A stretch of DNA of 64,000 nucleotides, from contig JANQGC010000231.1 of NCBI GenBank assembly GCA_028277515.1, forward strand, positions 7,599-71,598, in the 5' to 3' direction. Both the position numbers and the translations under genes were made by a program. Within the stretch, counting starts at the first letter, position 1, and each line of letters begins with the position of its first letter. The DNA is from Anaerolineae bacterium (GTDB lineage Bacteria; Chloroflexota; Anaerolineae; Promineifilales; Promineifilaceae). Below are positions 52,201 to 59,050 of this stretch, piece after piece. Below the pieces are notes generated by a model that saw only the letters and a list, made by a program, of their open reading frames with translations, did not search any database and was not told the DNA's origin.

Positions 52201-55200
52201 GCGATGACTCTCTCAGTTCAGGCAATACAGTCGTGGCCAGCACAAACTATCAGGCGCTGAATCCGGCCGGATTACTGCGCGGCAATAGCCGGCAGTTTAC
52301 ACAAAACGTGCCTGGCTCGGGGTCGCCCCCCTCGCCAGGATTAGCCCTGACCTGTTTCCAGCCCCGATCAAAACTGGAATTGAACTTTGAAGAAAGTACA
52401 GGAGCCATGACATTCGTGGATGACTCAGGACAGGGTCATGATGCCACTTGCACCGGCAGCACCTGCCCTCTGGCCGGAGAAACCGGGCGCTATGGTAACG
52501 GAGTATTTTTCAATGGCGCCGGTGAATATCTGGATACCAACTCATTCGTGGCCCAACTGGGCCAGGCTGATTTTACGATTGAAGCCTGGGTGAAGACGGA
52601 TGTCGTCGGCGCCACAACAGAAGTGGCCATTGTGACCAAGAACGACGCCGACGGTTCCTGGGAACCCGGAGAGAAAAGCTTCTACCTGGATGGTTCAGGA
52701 AAACCCACCTTCGTTGGCTGGGGCAACGAATACATCTACAGTAATAAAGTGGTAAATGATGGATTTTGGCACCATGTTGTGGTCGTGTGGGATTATGCCG
52801 GCAGTGGGGCAGGTGGTGTAGGCCGGATGTACGTGGATGGAGCCAATGTTACCGCTAGTTCGAGCTATGCGGCCAACCATAATGATAATGCTGGAGACAC
52901 GCTGAAAATCGCGCGCCCCAATTTCCAAGAAGCTCCCAATTATTTCTCGGGTTCAGTAGATGGCATCGTCGTTTATGATTGGGCGCTGACCACGGCCGAG
53001 ATCAGAGATGCTTTTGACGGGGCGGTTGCCATTTACGATCTGGACGAGATAGCCGGCTCAAAGGCTTTTGTTGATGCTTCCAACAGCGGTTTTAATGCCA
53101 CCTGCTCAGGAAGCGGATGTCCCACAATGGGTGTTGATGGTGTTGCCTATACAGCGGCGCAGTTCGATGGCACGGATGATTTCCTGGAAATCCAAGCCAT
53201 AAAACGGGCTGTGGAGGTTTTCTCTTACGACTTTGAAGCAGGTGCCGGTTCGGGTTGGAATAGAACAAATACTCAATCGGCAACCACCGCCAATGGCTCT
53301 ACGCATTTCCTGGGCACATTTGGCAATGAAACGGTCACACTTGACCTCAGCAGCTTGCCAGCTCATGATACCGTTGAGGTCAGCTTTGATCTCTTCTTGC
53401 CCGGCTCCTGGGATGGTGACCGCACGGACCTGGGCATGGATAACTGGGAATGGGGCGCGGGTGGCAGCCAGATCTTTAAGTCAAATTTCTCCAACCAGGC
53501 CGATGATCCCGGAAATTACCAGTATGGGCCTGCCAATTGGTGTTCAGGATGTGCTGCCGGTTGGTGGACAAATGAAATTTATGGATTGGATGTATACCGC
53601 GACTATGACTCTGCCACAGATGAATGCACAGGCATCTCTCAGGAGTTTACAGCCGATGCGCCTAATTTGGCTAACGAGCCAATTGGCAATGATACAATCA
53701 GTTGCCACACTTATGTCAGCGACGGTGATGATACAACAGGCATACTATATAAAGATATAAATTATAGCGGAACAGCGTGGAGTTTTGACCTCAAGCGTGG
53801 CATATTACCGGATTTCGAGAACGATGCCATTTCTTCTATTCGTGTATGGCCGGCAGCGCATGCGCCCAAACATGGCGCGATAGATGATACGTTAGCCGTT
53901 TCCGGTTTAAGTGAAGGCACTATCTATCATATCAGCCACACAATTTCAAATCATACGGCCGACACCTTGAATTTGTACTTCAAGGGCGATACCTCGTCGA
54001 GTGACCCGGAACGGTGGGGCTTGGATAATGTGATCGTGACGTTAAAGAGCGATTCCGGCAGTGTGCCACTGACTAATTCCTCTTTCACCCTTTCAGCCTG
54101 GGTCAAGCCCACTTCGATTGGCAACTCGGCATACGTGATATCACAGGGTTCCCCTGACACCAACCAGGGGCTGCAGTTTGGTTTCCGCAGAAACCTTTTC
54201 AACTGTGGATTCTGGAACGATGATCTGGGTGCGGGTCCCTTCAGTGATACGGACTGGCACCACTGGGCCTGTACGTACGATGCCGAAACGAACAGCCGCA
54301 TCCTTTACCGCGACGGTATACAAATCGCTCAGAACACAGCTTCCAGTGATTACATTGGGACGGGACCTACCTATATCGGTAAGCGCTTAGATGACGCTGC
54401 CTATTTTGACGGCGCCCTTGATGAAGTTGCCATCTGGACCGAAGCCCTAAGCGCCGACCAGGTTCTGGAGCTGTATAGGAAGGTCAAAGTTGAGGATGAA
54501 TCGGTGTTAAGTTGTTTGCTGGCGCGCACCGCAGATGAAGATACGTTCGGCATGCATTCAATGACGCTGCGCGAGACCACGACAGCATTGGGCACGGATA
54601 TGCAGTCAATCACCAGCACCATCGGTATCGACGCCGACGCTCCCAGTGCCACGATCCTCGCACCGAGTGGTGGATATGTTAATGATCCTGATACGCTTAG
54701 TGTGTCAGGGGCGGCCGTTGACCAGACGTCCCACGTGGAAAAAGTGGAAGTGCAGCTTAATAATGGAGCCTGGGAGACGGCCGACGGCAGCGAATCCTGG
54801 CAATACACCTGGAATACCAACAGCGCGTCCGGCGATACCTTGAACGTCAAGGCTCGATCCACGGATATATTAGGCCATGTCGGGAGTAGTGTATCCAAGT
54901 CCTATGTTGTCGATCTCGACCCGCCCACCGTTTCTTTTGGGTCAAACGCTGCTCAAGTTAGAGCGACGCGCGACGATCAGGGGCGTTGGCTGGTGCCGTT
55001 GAGCGGCAATGTGAGCGATCCCGCCGCCGGCAGCCATCCCGGCAGCGGCGTGTCTGCTGTCGAAGTCTTGCTGCAAGGCTCACAGAATGTGAGCGGCAAT
55101 GGCTGGCAAGAGGCGACTCTAAATGGCGGCACCTGGTCGATAGCGTATATCCTGCCTGACCATATTGGAGCGGGGCTAAATGATGAGTTCACGGTCGCCT

Positions 55201-58200
55201 TGCGGGCAACAGACGTGGCTAACAACACCACAGCCCAGGCGAATTATGTGACCAAGACGATATTAGTAGATGCCGGCCCACCCCAGCCGACGTTGATTAC
55301 ATTAGATGCATCGACCAGCCTGGTCACGCAAACACTCACCCTTAACGGTATGGTGACAGACACCGTCGCGATTGACACTGTAGAAATAAACTTCACACCG
55401 GCCGAGCAAATCGATTCTTTGGCGGGCACAATCCTGCATCTGCCCTTCGACGAAACGCAAGATACACAGTACTTTGCTGATCAATCCGGTTCGGGCCACC
55501 CGGCCGTCTGCACAACCTGCCCGGCGGCCAACCAGGCAGGCCGGCGCGACCAGGCGGTGAGTTTCGATGGGTCGGATATCGTTACCGTCGACGGCATCGA
55601 TCTGGCCAACAGTTCGTTCACCATTGCCACATGGGCCAAGCGAGAATCACCTGGAGTGAATTCCTGGCTCATTAGCCAGGGCGAGCTTGAAATTGACCAT
55701 TCACTGACATTGGGATTGATTTCCACCGATAAAGTCATCTGTGCATTCCAGGGTGATTATCTGGAGACCACAGGTTCCTATGCCGGTACGGATTGGCATC
55801 ACTGGGCTTGTACCTACGATGCCAACACCCGTTTGCGCACACTCTACCGCGACGGTGTACAGATAGCCCAGGATACGGCGGAGGCCAATTACCAGGGGAC
55901 GGGTGCTTTACACATCGGCAGTTTGTTTGATGGCACAGAGCCGTTCAATGGTCTGCTGGACGAACTTACCATCCACGACCGCGCTTTAGCAGGCTATGAA
56001 GTGGCCAATCTCCACGCTTATGGATCAGGTACCTGGGAATCAGCCGCGCTGAACGGCACGACCAATCCTACCTGGACTTATACCATAGCCGATGGCACGG
56101 ATGGTTTAGAAGGCATCTATCAGGTTAATGTACGTGCGACTGATACTTTGGGCAATCGCACGACACTGGATGGACAGCGCATGTGGCGCGGCGAAATTGA
56201 TACACGGCCGCCAGTCGTCAACTTTACGGCGACACCGCTATATACAGGAATTGTACCTTTCGTCTGGGGGACTGAATATGACTGCCACGCCACCGATTTC
56301 AATCTTGCAGAGGATCACTTTTGCATTGGTTCTCCTGTGCCCATCTATCCCGGATTCCAAACCGGTGATTTGCATTTGACCAACTATGATGCCGTTGACC
56401 AATGGTATGCTAACACGATTAGCGATACCACGCGTTTGTACAAGATAGATGCATCACATACTTATGATGAGAAATTACCAACGAACGTTACAGTACAAAC
56501 ATGTGATGTCTATGGCCATTGCACAACGAGCCAGAGTAGCCTGGCGAATAATGAGAATGACTTTGAGCGTTCGGCCTCCACAGACGAACGCACTTCTCTG
56601 GCGGACGACAACCTCACGGCCGAGATCTTCACGCCGGCCAACGGCACGGTCCTGTCCTCTCTGGAGCAGATTGATGTGAGCGGTTATGCTTACGCCCTGA
56701 ATGCATTACGGGAGATCACGGTTACGGTGAATGGGGAATCAGCTTTCAGCCAGCATTGGGTGACTGATAACATCACCAACACCCTCTGGAGCTTCCAATG
56801 GCGGCCGCCAGGACAGGGGACATATAAATTACAGCCGTCGGCCGGCGATTGGCAGGATATCACCCCACCGGCCATGCCTTATAAGGCGTACATGCCCCTG
56901 GTTCCCGCATTTGCCACCCCGCTAAACGACCTGCGATCTTCTGCAGCCCGCCCTGCCGGAGTTATTGGTCTGAATGGCGTGTACACCGGCCCTATTTCCA
57001 CCATTTATGTCGACACCGAACCGCCGGTTATCTCCATTGATGCCGGACCGGTCAACATGGCGGATCAAGTGGGGCAAAACATCGTGCTTATCTCCGGCAC
57101 GGCCACTGATTCGCTGGCCATACACCGTGTGGAAGTGCGCGTGGACGATGGTCCCTGGAAGCGTGCATCGTTTGACGAGGACGGCCGTTGGCAAGCTGTG
57201 ATACGGTTGTCCGGCGTTCTTGACGGTAACTCCTTTAAGATTACGGCCAGGGCAACGGACAAAGCGGATTGGACAACGACGACTGAACGTCATCTGACGG
57301 TTGATATCGTACCTCCTGCCCAAGTCGAAATTGACCTGGCTTATGAGAATGCTCAGGGAGAAACCCTGCCCACTTCGGCAAACGAGACGCTAAACGATGC
57401 GAAATCGCTGGAAATGGCCTGGACGGCAGCGGCCGATGGCAGCGGTATCGACGAATACCTGGCTGGTTGGAGCCAGTTGCCAACGCCTGATCCAGACGAA
57501 CTCAACTCATATTCTGCAGGCGAAACTATTTCTCAAACGGCCGGTGAAGCACAGACCTGGTACGCCCATGTCATGGTGGTGGATAACGCAGGCAATGTGC
57601 GCAGCCAGACGGCCGGTCCCATCTATGTTGACGGCCCTCTGACGCCCGATATCGTCGATGACCTGCGCTACCAGGGCTGGGCCAACGAGGTGTGCGCCAT
57701 CGAAGGCGTCGATCGCCGCCTCGCTCAAGCCCATCCCGATATCGCTGGTGATGCTATCCAACGCTTCTATACGTCCTGGGATGCGGATGCTTTGCGAGTC
57801 TCCTGGCATGGCGCCAACTGGAATCATGAGGGAGATATGTTCCTCTACCTGGATACAAGGCCTGGGGGAGCGGATCGGCTGTTTAACCCGTATCCCGCTG
57901 ACCAGGAAACGGTCCTTTACCTGCCGGGCAATACGCCTGATCCGACACCGGCCGCAAATTCTAGCCCAGGTTCTTCCAAGGGGCGCGAATCATTGGCCGC
58001 CAATCCTGTTATGGGGGCAGACCTTGTCGTTTGGGTGGAAGATGCCCATGATGCCACGCTTTATCGTTGGGATGGCAGCGCCTGGCAGCTTGAGAGCGCT
58101 TTAGATGATTCAAATTATCGTTTCGCCTCCGGCCAGGGGGCCGGCACGACCGATCTGCTCCTGCCATTTAGCTTGATGAATATCGTAGAGCCGGAAACAG

Positions 58201-58925
58201 CAGCCCTCGGTTTGTTGGCTGTGGCTACGGAAGAGGACGCCTTGGGGCTTTGGTCGACCATGCCCACGCGTAATCCGATCAATAGCCCGCGCGTGGTCAA
58301 TCCCCTGGCGGCGGAAAGTGCCAACGATTCGTTTGCCCTCGTCCGGGCTTACTACTGGGACAGCCTGGGCCGGAATCTCTGCCCGAACGGCCGACTAAAC
58401 AGCGACGGCAGCGGTCCCACAGGCGGCTCCTTTGCCGACAGCGATCTAAAACTGACATTAAGCAGTGATCCGGTGGGCACAACATACAACTTCATGAATG
58501 ATGAAATGGCCTGGCTGTGGCCTTTGCTCTTCCGCTTCCAGAATGTGCCGATCGTGCCCAGCCAATTATTCGATCACATGGACACGGAGCACCCACTGGT
58601 CAGCCAGGGACAAACCATTCACTTTACCATTGATTATGCCAACGATGGCAGTGAAACCGCTACAGGTGTACAGGTTGAATTGAATTCCCAGTTCAGTCTT
58701 TCGGTATCCGAGCAGGTCATCGATCTGGGTGATATTCCACCGGGCACTTCAGGCAGTTACACTTTTGAGGGTACGATCGCTACAGGTGGTTTAGCACCGG
58801 AACTGCAGGAGTGGGCAACACTCGAAGCTTTTGTCTATGATGATCAAAGCCCACGCGATCCTGGTGGCGGTCCCTGGTCTTCGGCCCCGCTGGAATGGAT
58901 GTGGAGCGACCACCAGGTCGATTGA
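46218..58925 (+). CDS. Giant multidomain exported protein (LamG, TSP3, Ig-like, internal membrane segments)
   Basis: 4235 residues. The signal peptide ends near residue 30. Two membrane helices lie near 287-338. Calcium-binding thrombospondin-3-type repeats (DTDGDGTPDLWDLDNDGDGV) lie at about 408-523 and again at about 1434-1575. A block of about five hydrophobic helices lies between, at about 1060-1235. A propeller-like region fills about 1640-2030. LamG-type domains are at about 2050-2270, 2271-2758 (split by an inserted region of about 280 residues) and 3068-3270, each with an F-T-I/L-x-x-W strand; two share TDWHHWACTYDA. Ig-like units lie at about 2804-3010 and 3595-3698, with YKAYMPLVPA near 3555. 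A CARDB/DUF11-like end covers 4111-4191. It is likely membrane-anchored at the surface, perhaps adhesive or glycan-binding; no catalytic motif found. No clear ribosome binding site. Confidence 0.88.
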   Translation: MKNNTQLRFLLIALGIFLLLALGPRWLQASQPEEDELQEVWQRVRQAGAYAFNADLTQTLTPLPTVKNAGRDSKESRIYLEGQTDLVEETLSLTMWSGGGSVLSPETGMQMKVKDGKAFARQGDQPWESIEDFSGTIAPGGDFLAYVAAAENVVKSEPQQQLTPSGEITYVRYTFDINGRRFAEYMRKQMTQQLAANGELPPGVTFDLPQIYTAMNGHGELWVGENGLPIHQLFELQFPETQDDHTISARAEVNFSNFQSATPVAAGSFFDQALGKITVNNPQLLWPGMWLLAVLVMVLVASLIKRPDSRYVHGAVALTVISSMLLTPLLTSFQVAAFQDSQLERHRESDVQEAQEESEAALFAPGFDPLANPLSKKRIERAISEIDTTTTTQTANNEKGLSSCTSNPSADDDGDKLTNLEECLLGTLPDFADTDQDMVDDYTEVNGFRMAGSDNTVQTWYSNPNDADSNRDGIADGKEWHLDANNDNLPDDTDGDGTPDLWDLDNDGDGVPDNLDLSPYYTSKGSQTFSGSHPFQLIVDDLSTGEIAKVEFQLTPTDADHLWYAMNVFDWPDNDQQGQIQDADGKTFFDLDPSLARSPNDNGDMRLIPMLEIEITGAPDNLPSTDLLHQFGIAVQKTSANTQVAYVPAQLVTDTTGEKNVAFYGRMYYKAASTWGNAQQVRLVWVVQALVDKCKTYKNNVCTEYSQYNDLQIVQTYDDEWTLTGLSVSEDKEAEMAIIYEDPAVANDAPLYMNTLYQLFYGLDHTFLAGADCDSLDSNGDCVGNGSLDFTVDEIARRFNHADNSSVSEEDRWGLDNVLTVSTSSYDSLDVAMMNTTITETKQVLDGHFTAAWSASQPITPTIMYAWQETYRGLNLDETIRDNNNLSWNGQTLTVNLPTSGSNPVQEETMVGVKWVPYVYNSATGWSAYDIESYWSELEKLLVDDFADSDYPATDQILGQLLYLSVYSSSIDIVKVGDSLVIKKYQTNSAPLAAKLTKGSGAGIKKIVKEYFKDSSSDLNSSGGFLALFKSEPESELEQTFSAPFFALKLARYAGGAEGEAVGILVMLSAIVAGVALFEKYALHSTNSNWSITAAVSVGAIMTYYSIFRPVRKAITFATSLTEGDEAISAGDALLETLSSSSKVVGASRVAGVVGLIIAIGVAIGIFLYVVASGKVQTGTIAFNKLIAETIAVIILAVVFFVLSTTLVGSILVGLISLIDILLILLGTGWTISGTVAEAIGSIVYQFDLTVDLDVTSGDLAMQLANEAAGISAGNHMVYTLPITTTLKQTEPRSQDALKSNSLVYALSEHDARDLALSTSLNDRSQDWKVSQYDTYSDPDLGSAPLYQATVVDHVSDSVPLSAGVNRETQLFVDSAYALNGLSCWVGFCSSKTVSGANSNMIGSAIVLDVFPATLDDFVNANLWSNGEVRLADKDGDGLLPYDAGGLDPDDSTWDADGDNLSDAYELTLRSRTQAAGGENLDPLSADTDGDTIQDDLEIRLATNPGNVDSDDDGLEDVAEIAPGGGWLLPYASDKVTRVWSSPLEADIDGDGMNDLFERTQDTCPECQPWANPDKPEVFNPNVWNESPIALYVSDNSTDGFVLPSTTFVYTTTAVNNLNNNMTIGGDLTLELPDAFSGGPLSTPIRLSSGFTETLVSTLTPDTSSSTSAVLTSVMNVTEFAPSAWAWDPQIESDITGSVGSSNAVDSAVVTGWSEGNIVATTLESAADGTNNVVVYLFNPDGSLAGHQTVATSGSTESITAPQIACNNAGICLVTWGSYDSSNGTAQAKAVRLHQSLNNPSLVTIATQEGGYHISPVAVASDGTDFMTAWGKPAPNLALEMWVRPVTGAGQITEPLRPIDGAFTTQGDIPPEVNLAWGGAFSSYIAAWEDGGEIWHARVSNTGIAGQRIYVTDGTGIFSYEKWTAPEIGYDPISQQMLFVYTEGSLNARRLSATDISEEIVLDSSSTVQNSDGMGVDIFPDLKNSGWIVSWSAPSDDSLSSGNTVVASTNYQALNPAGLLRGNSRQFTQNVPGSGSPPSPGLALTCFQPRSKLELNFEESTGAMTFVDDSGQGHDATCTGSTCPLAGETGRYGNGVFFNGAGEYLDTNSFVAQLGQADFTIEAWVKTDVVGATTEVAIVTKNDADGSWEPGEKSFYLDGSGKPTFVGWGNEYIYSNKVVNDGFWHHVVVVWDYAGSGAGGVGRMYVDGANVTASSSYAANHNDNAGDTLKIARPNFQEAPNYFSGSVDGIVVYDWALTTAEIRDAFDGAVAIYDLDEIAGSKAFVDASNSGFNATCSGSGCPTMGVDGVAYTAAQFDGTDDFLEIQAIKRAVEVFSYDFEAGAGSGWNRTNTQSATTANGSTHFLGTFGNETVTLDLSSLPAHDTVEVSFDLFLPGSWDGDRTDLGMDNWEWGAGGSQIFKSNFSNQADDPGNYQYGPANWCSGCAAGWWTNEIYGLDVYRDYDSATDECTGISQEFTADAPNLANEPIGNDTISCHTYVSDGDDTTGILYKDINYSGTAWSFDLKRGILPDFENDAISSIRVWPAAHAPKHGAIDDTLAVSGLSEGTIYHISHTISNHTADTLNLYFKGDTSSSDPERWGLDNVIVTLKSDSGSVPLTNSSFTLSAWVKPTSIGNSAYVISQGSPDTNQGLQFGFRRNLFNCGFWNDDLGAGPFSDTDWHHWACTYDAETNSRILYRDGIQIAQNTASSDYIGTGPTYIGKRLDDAAYFDGALDEVAIWTEALSADQVLELYRKVKVEDESVLSCLLARTADEDTFGMHSMTLRETTTALGTDMQSITSTIGIDADAPSATILAPSGGYVNDPDTLSVSGAAVDQTSHVEKVEVQLNNGAWETADGSESWQYTWNTNSASGDTLNVKARSTDILGHVGSSVSKSYVVDLDPPTVSFGSNAAQVRATRDDQGRWLVPLSGNVSDPAAGSHPGSGVSAVEVLLQGSQNVSGNGWQEATLNGGTWSIAYILPDHIGAGLNDEFTVALRATDVANNTTAQANYVTKTILVDAGPPQPTLITLDASTSLVTQTLTLNGMVTDTVAIDTVEINFTPAEQIDSLAGTILHLPFDETQDTQYFADQSGSGHPAVCTTCPAANQAGRRDQAVSFDGSDIVTVDGIDLANSSFTIATWAKRESPGVNSWLISQGELEIDHSLTLGLISTDKVICAFQGDYLETTGSYAGTDWHHWACTYDANTRLRTLYRDGVQIAQDTAEANYQGTGALHIGSLFDGTEPFNGLLDELTIHDRALAGYEVANLHAYGSGTWESAALNGTTNPTWTYTIADGTDGLEGIYQVNVRATDTLGNRTTLDGQRMWRGEIDTRPPVVNFTATPLYTGIVPFVWGTEYDCHATDFNLAEDHFCIGSPVPIYPGFQTGDLHLTNYDAVDQWYANTISDTTRLYKIDASHTYDEKLPTNVTVQTCDVYGHCTTSQSSLANNENDFERSASTDERTSLADDNLTAEIFTPANGTVLSSLEQIDVSGYAYALNALREITVTVNGESAFSQHWVTDNITNTLWSFQWRPPGQGTYKLQPSAGDWQDITPPAMPYKAYMPLVPAFATPLNDLRSSAARPAGVIGLNGVYTGPISTIYVDTEPPVISIDAGPVNMADQVGQNIVLISGTATDSLAIHRVEVRVDDGPWKRASFDEDGRWQAVIRLSGVLDGNSFKITARATDKADWTTTTERHLTVDIVPPAQVEIDLAYENAQGETLPTSANETLNDAKSLEMAWTAAADGSGIDEYLAGWSQLPTPDPDELNSYSAGETISQTAGEAQTWYAHVMVVDNAGNVRSQTAGPIYVDGPLTPDIVDDLRYQGWANEVCAIEGVDRRLAQAHPDIAGDAIQRFYTSWDADALRVSWHGANWNHEGDMFLYLDTRPGGADRLFNPYPADQETVLYLPGNTPDPTPAANSSPGSSKGRESLAANPVMGADLVVWVEDAHDATLYRWDGSAWQLESALDDSNYRFASGQGAGTTDLLLPFSLMNIVEPETAALGLLAVATEEDALGLWSTMPTRNPINSPRVVNPLAAESANDSFALVRAYYWDSLGRNLCPNGRLNSDGSGPTGGSFADSDLKLTLSSDPVGTTYNFMNDEMAWLWPLLFRFQNVPIVPSQLFDHMDTEHPLVSQGQTIHFTIDYANDGSETATGVQVELNSQFSLSVSEQVIDLGDIPPGTSGSYTFEGTIATGGLAPELQEWATLEAFVYDDQSPRDPGGGPWSSAPLEWMWSDHQVD

Positions 58926-59038
58926 GGCGCCTAGTACTGTTGGGTTTGTGAATCTTGCCGGTGTGATCGGGGATCGGCCGATGATGGTATGGGGTTATGC
59001 TTATAATGATAAGGTAAAAACATCCCACAAATATCGAT

Positions 59039-59044
59039 TATAAT
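59039..59044 (+). promoter_or_regulatory. -10 element 6 nt before the second LAL regulator ATG
   Basis: TATAAT, then GGGGCT and ATG at 59051. A second TATAAT lies at about 59002. The geometry equals that at 22707. Confidence 0.6.
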
Positions 59045-59050
59045 GGGGCT

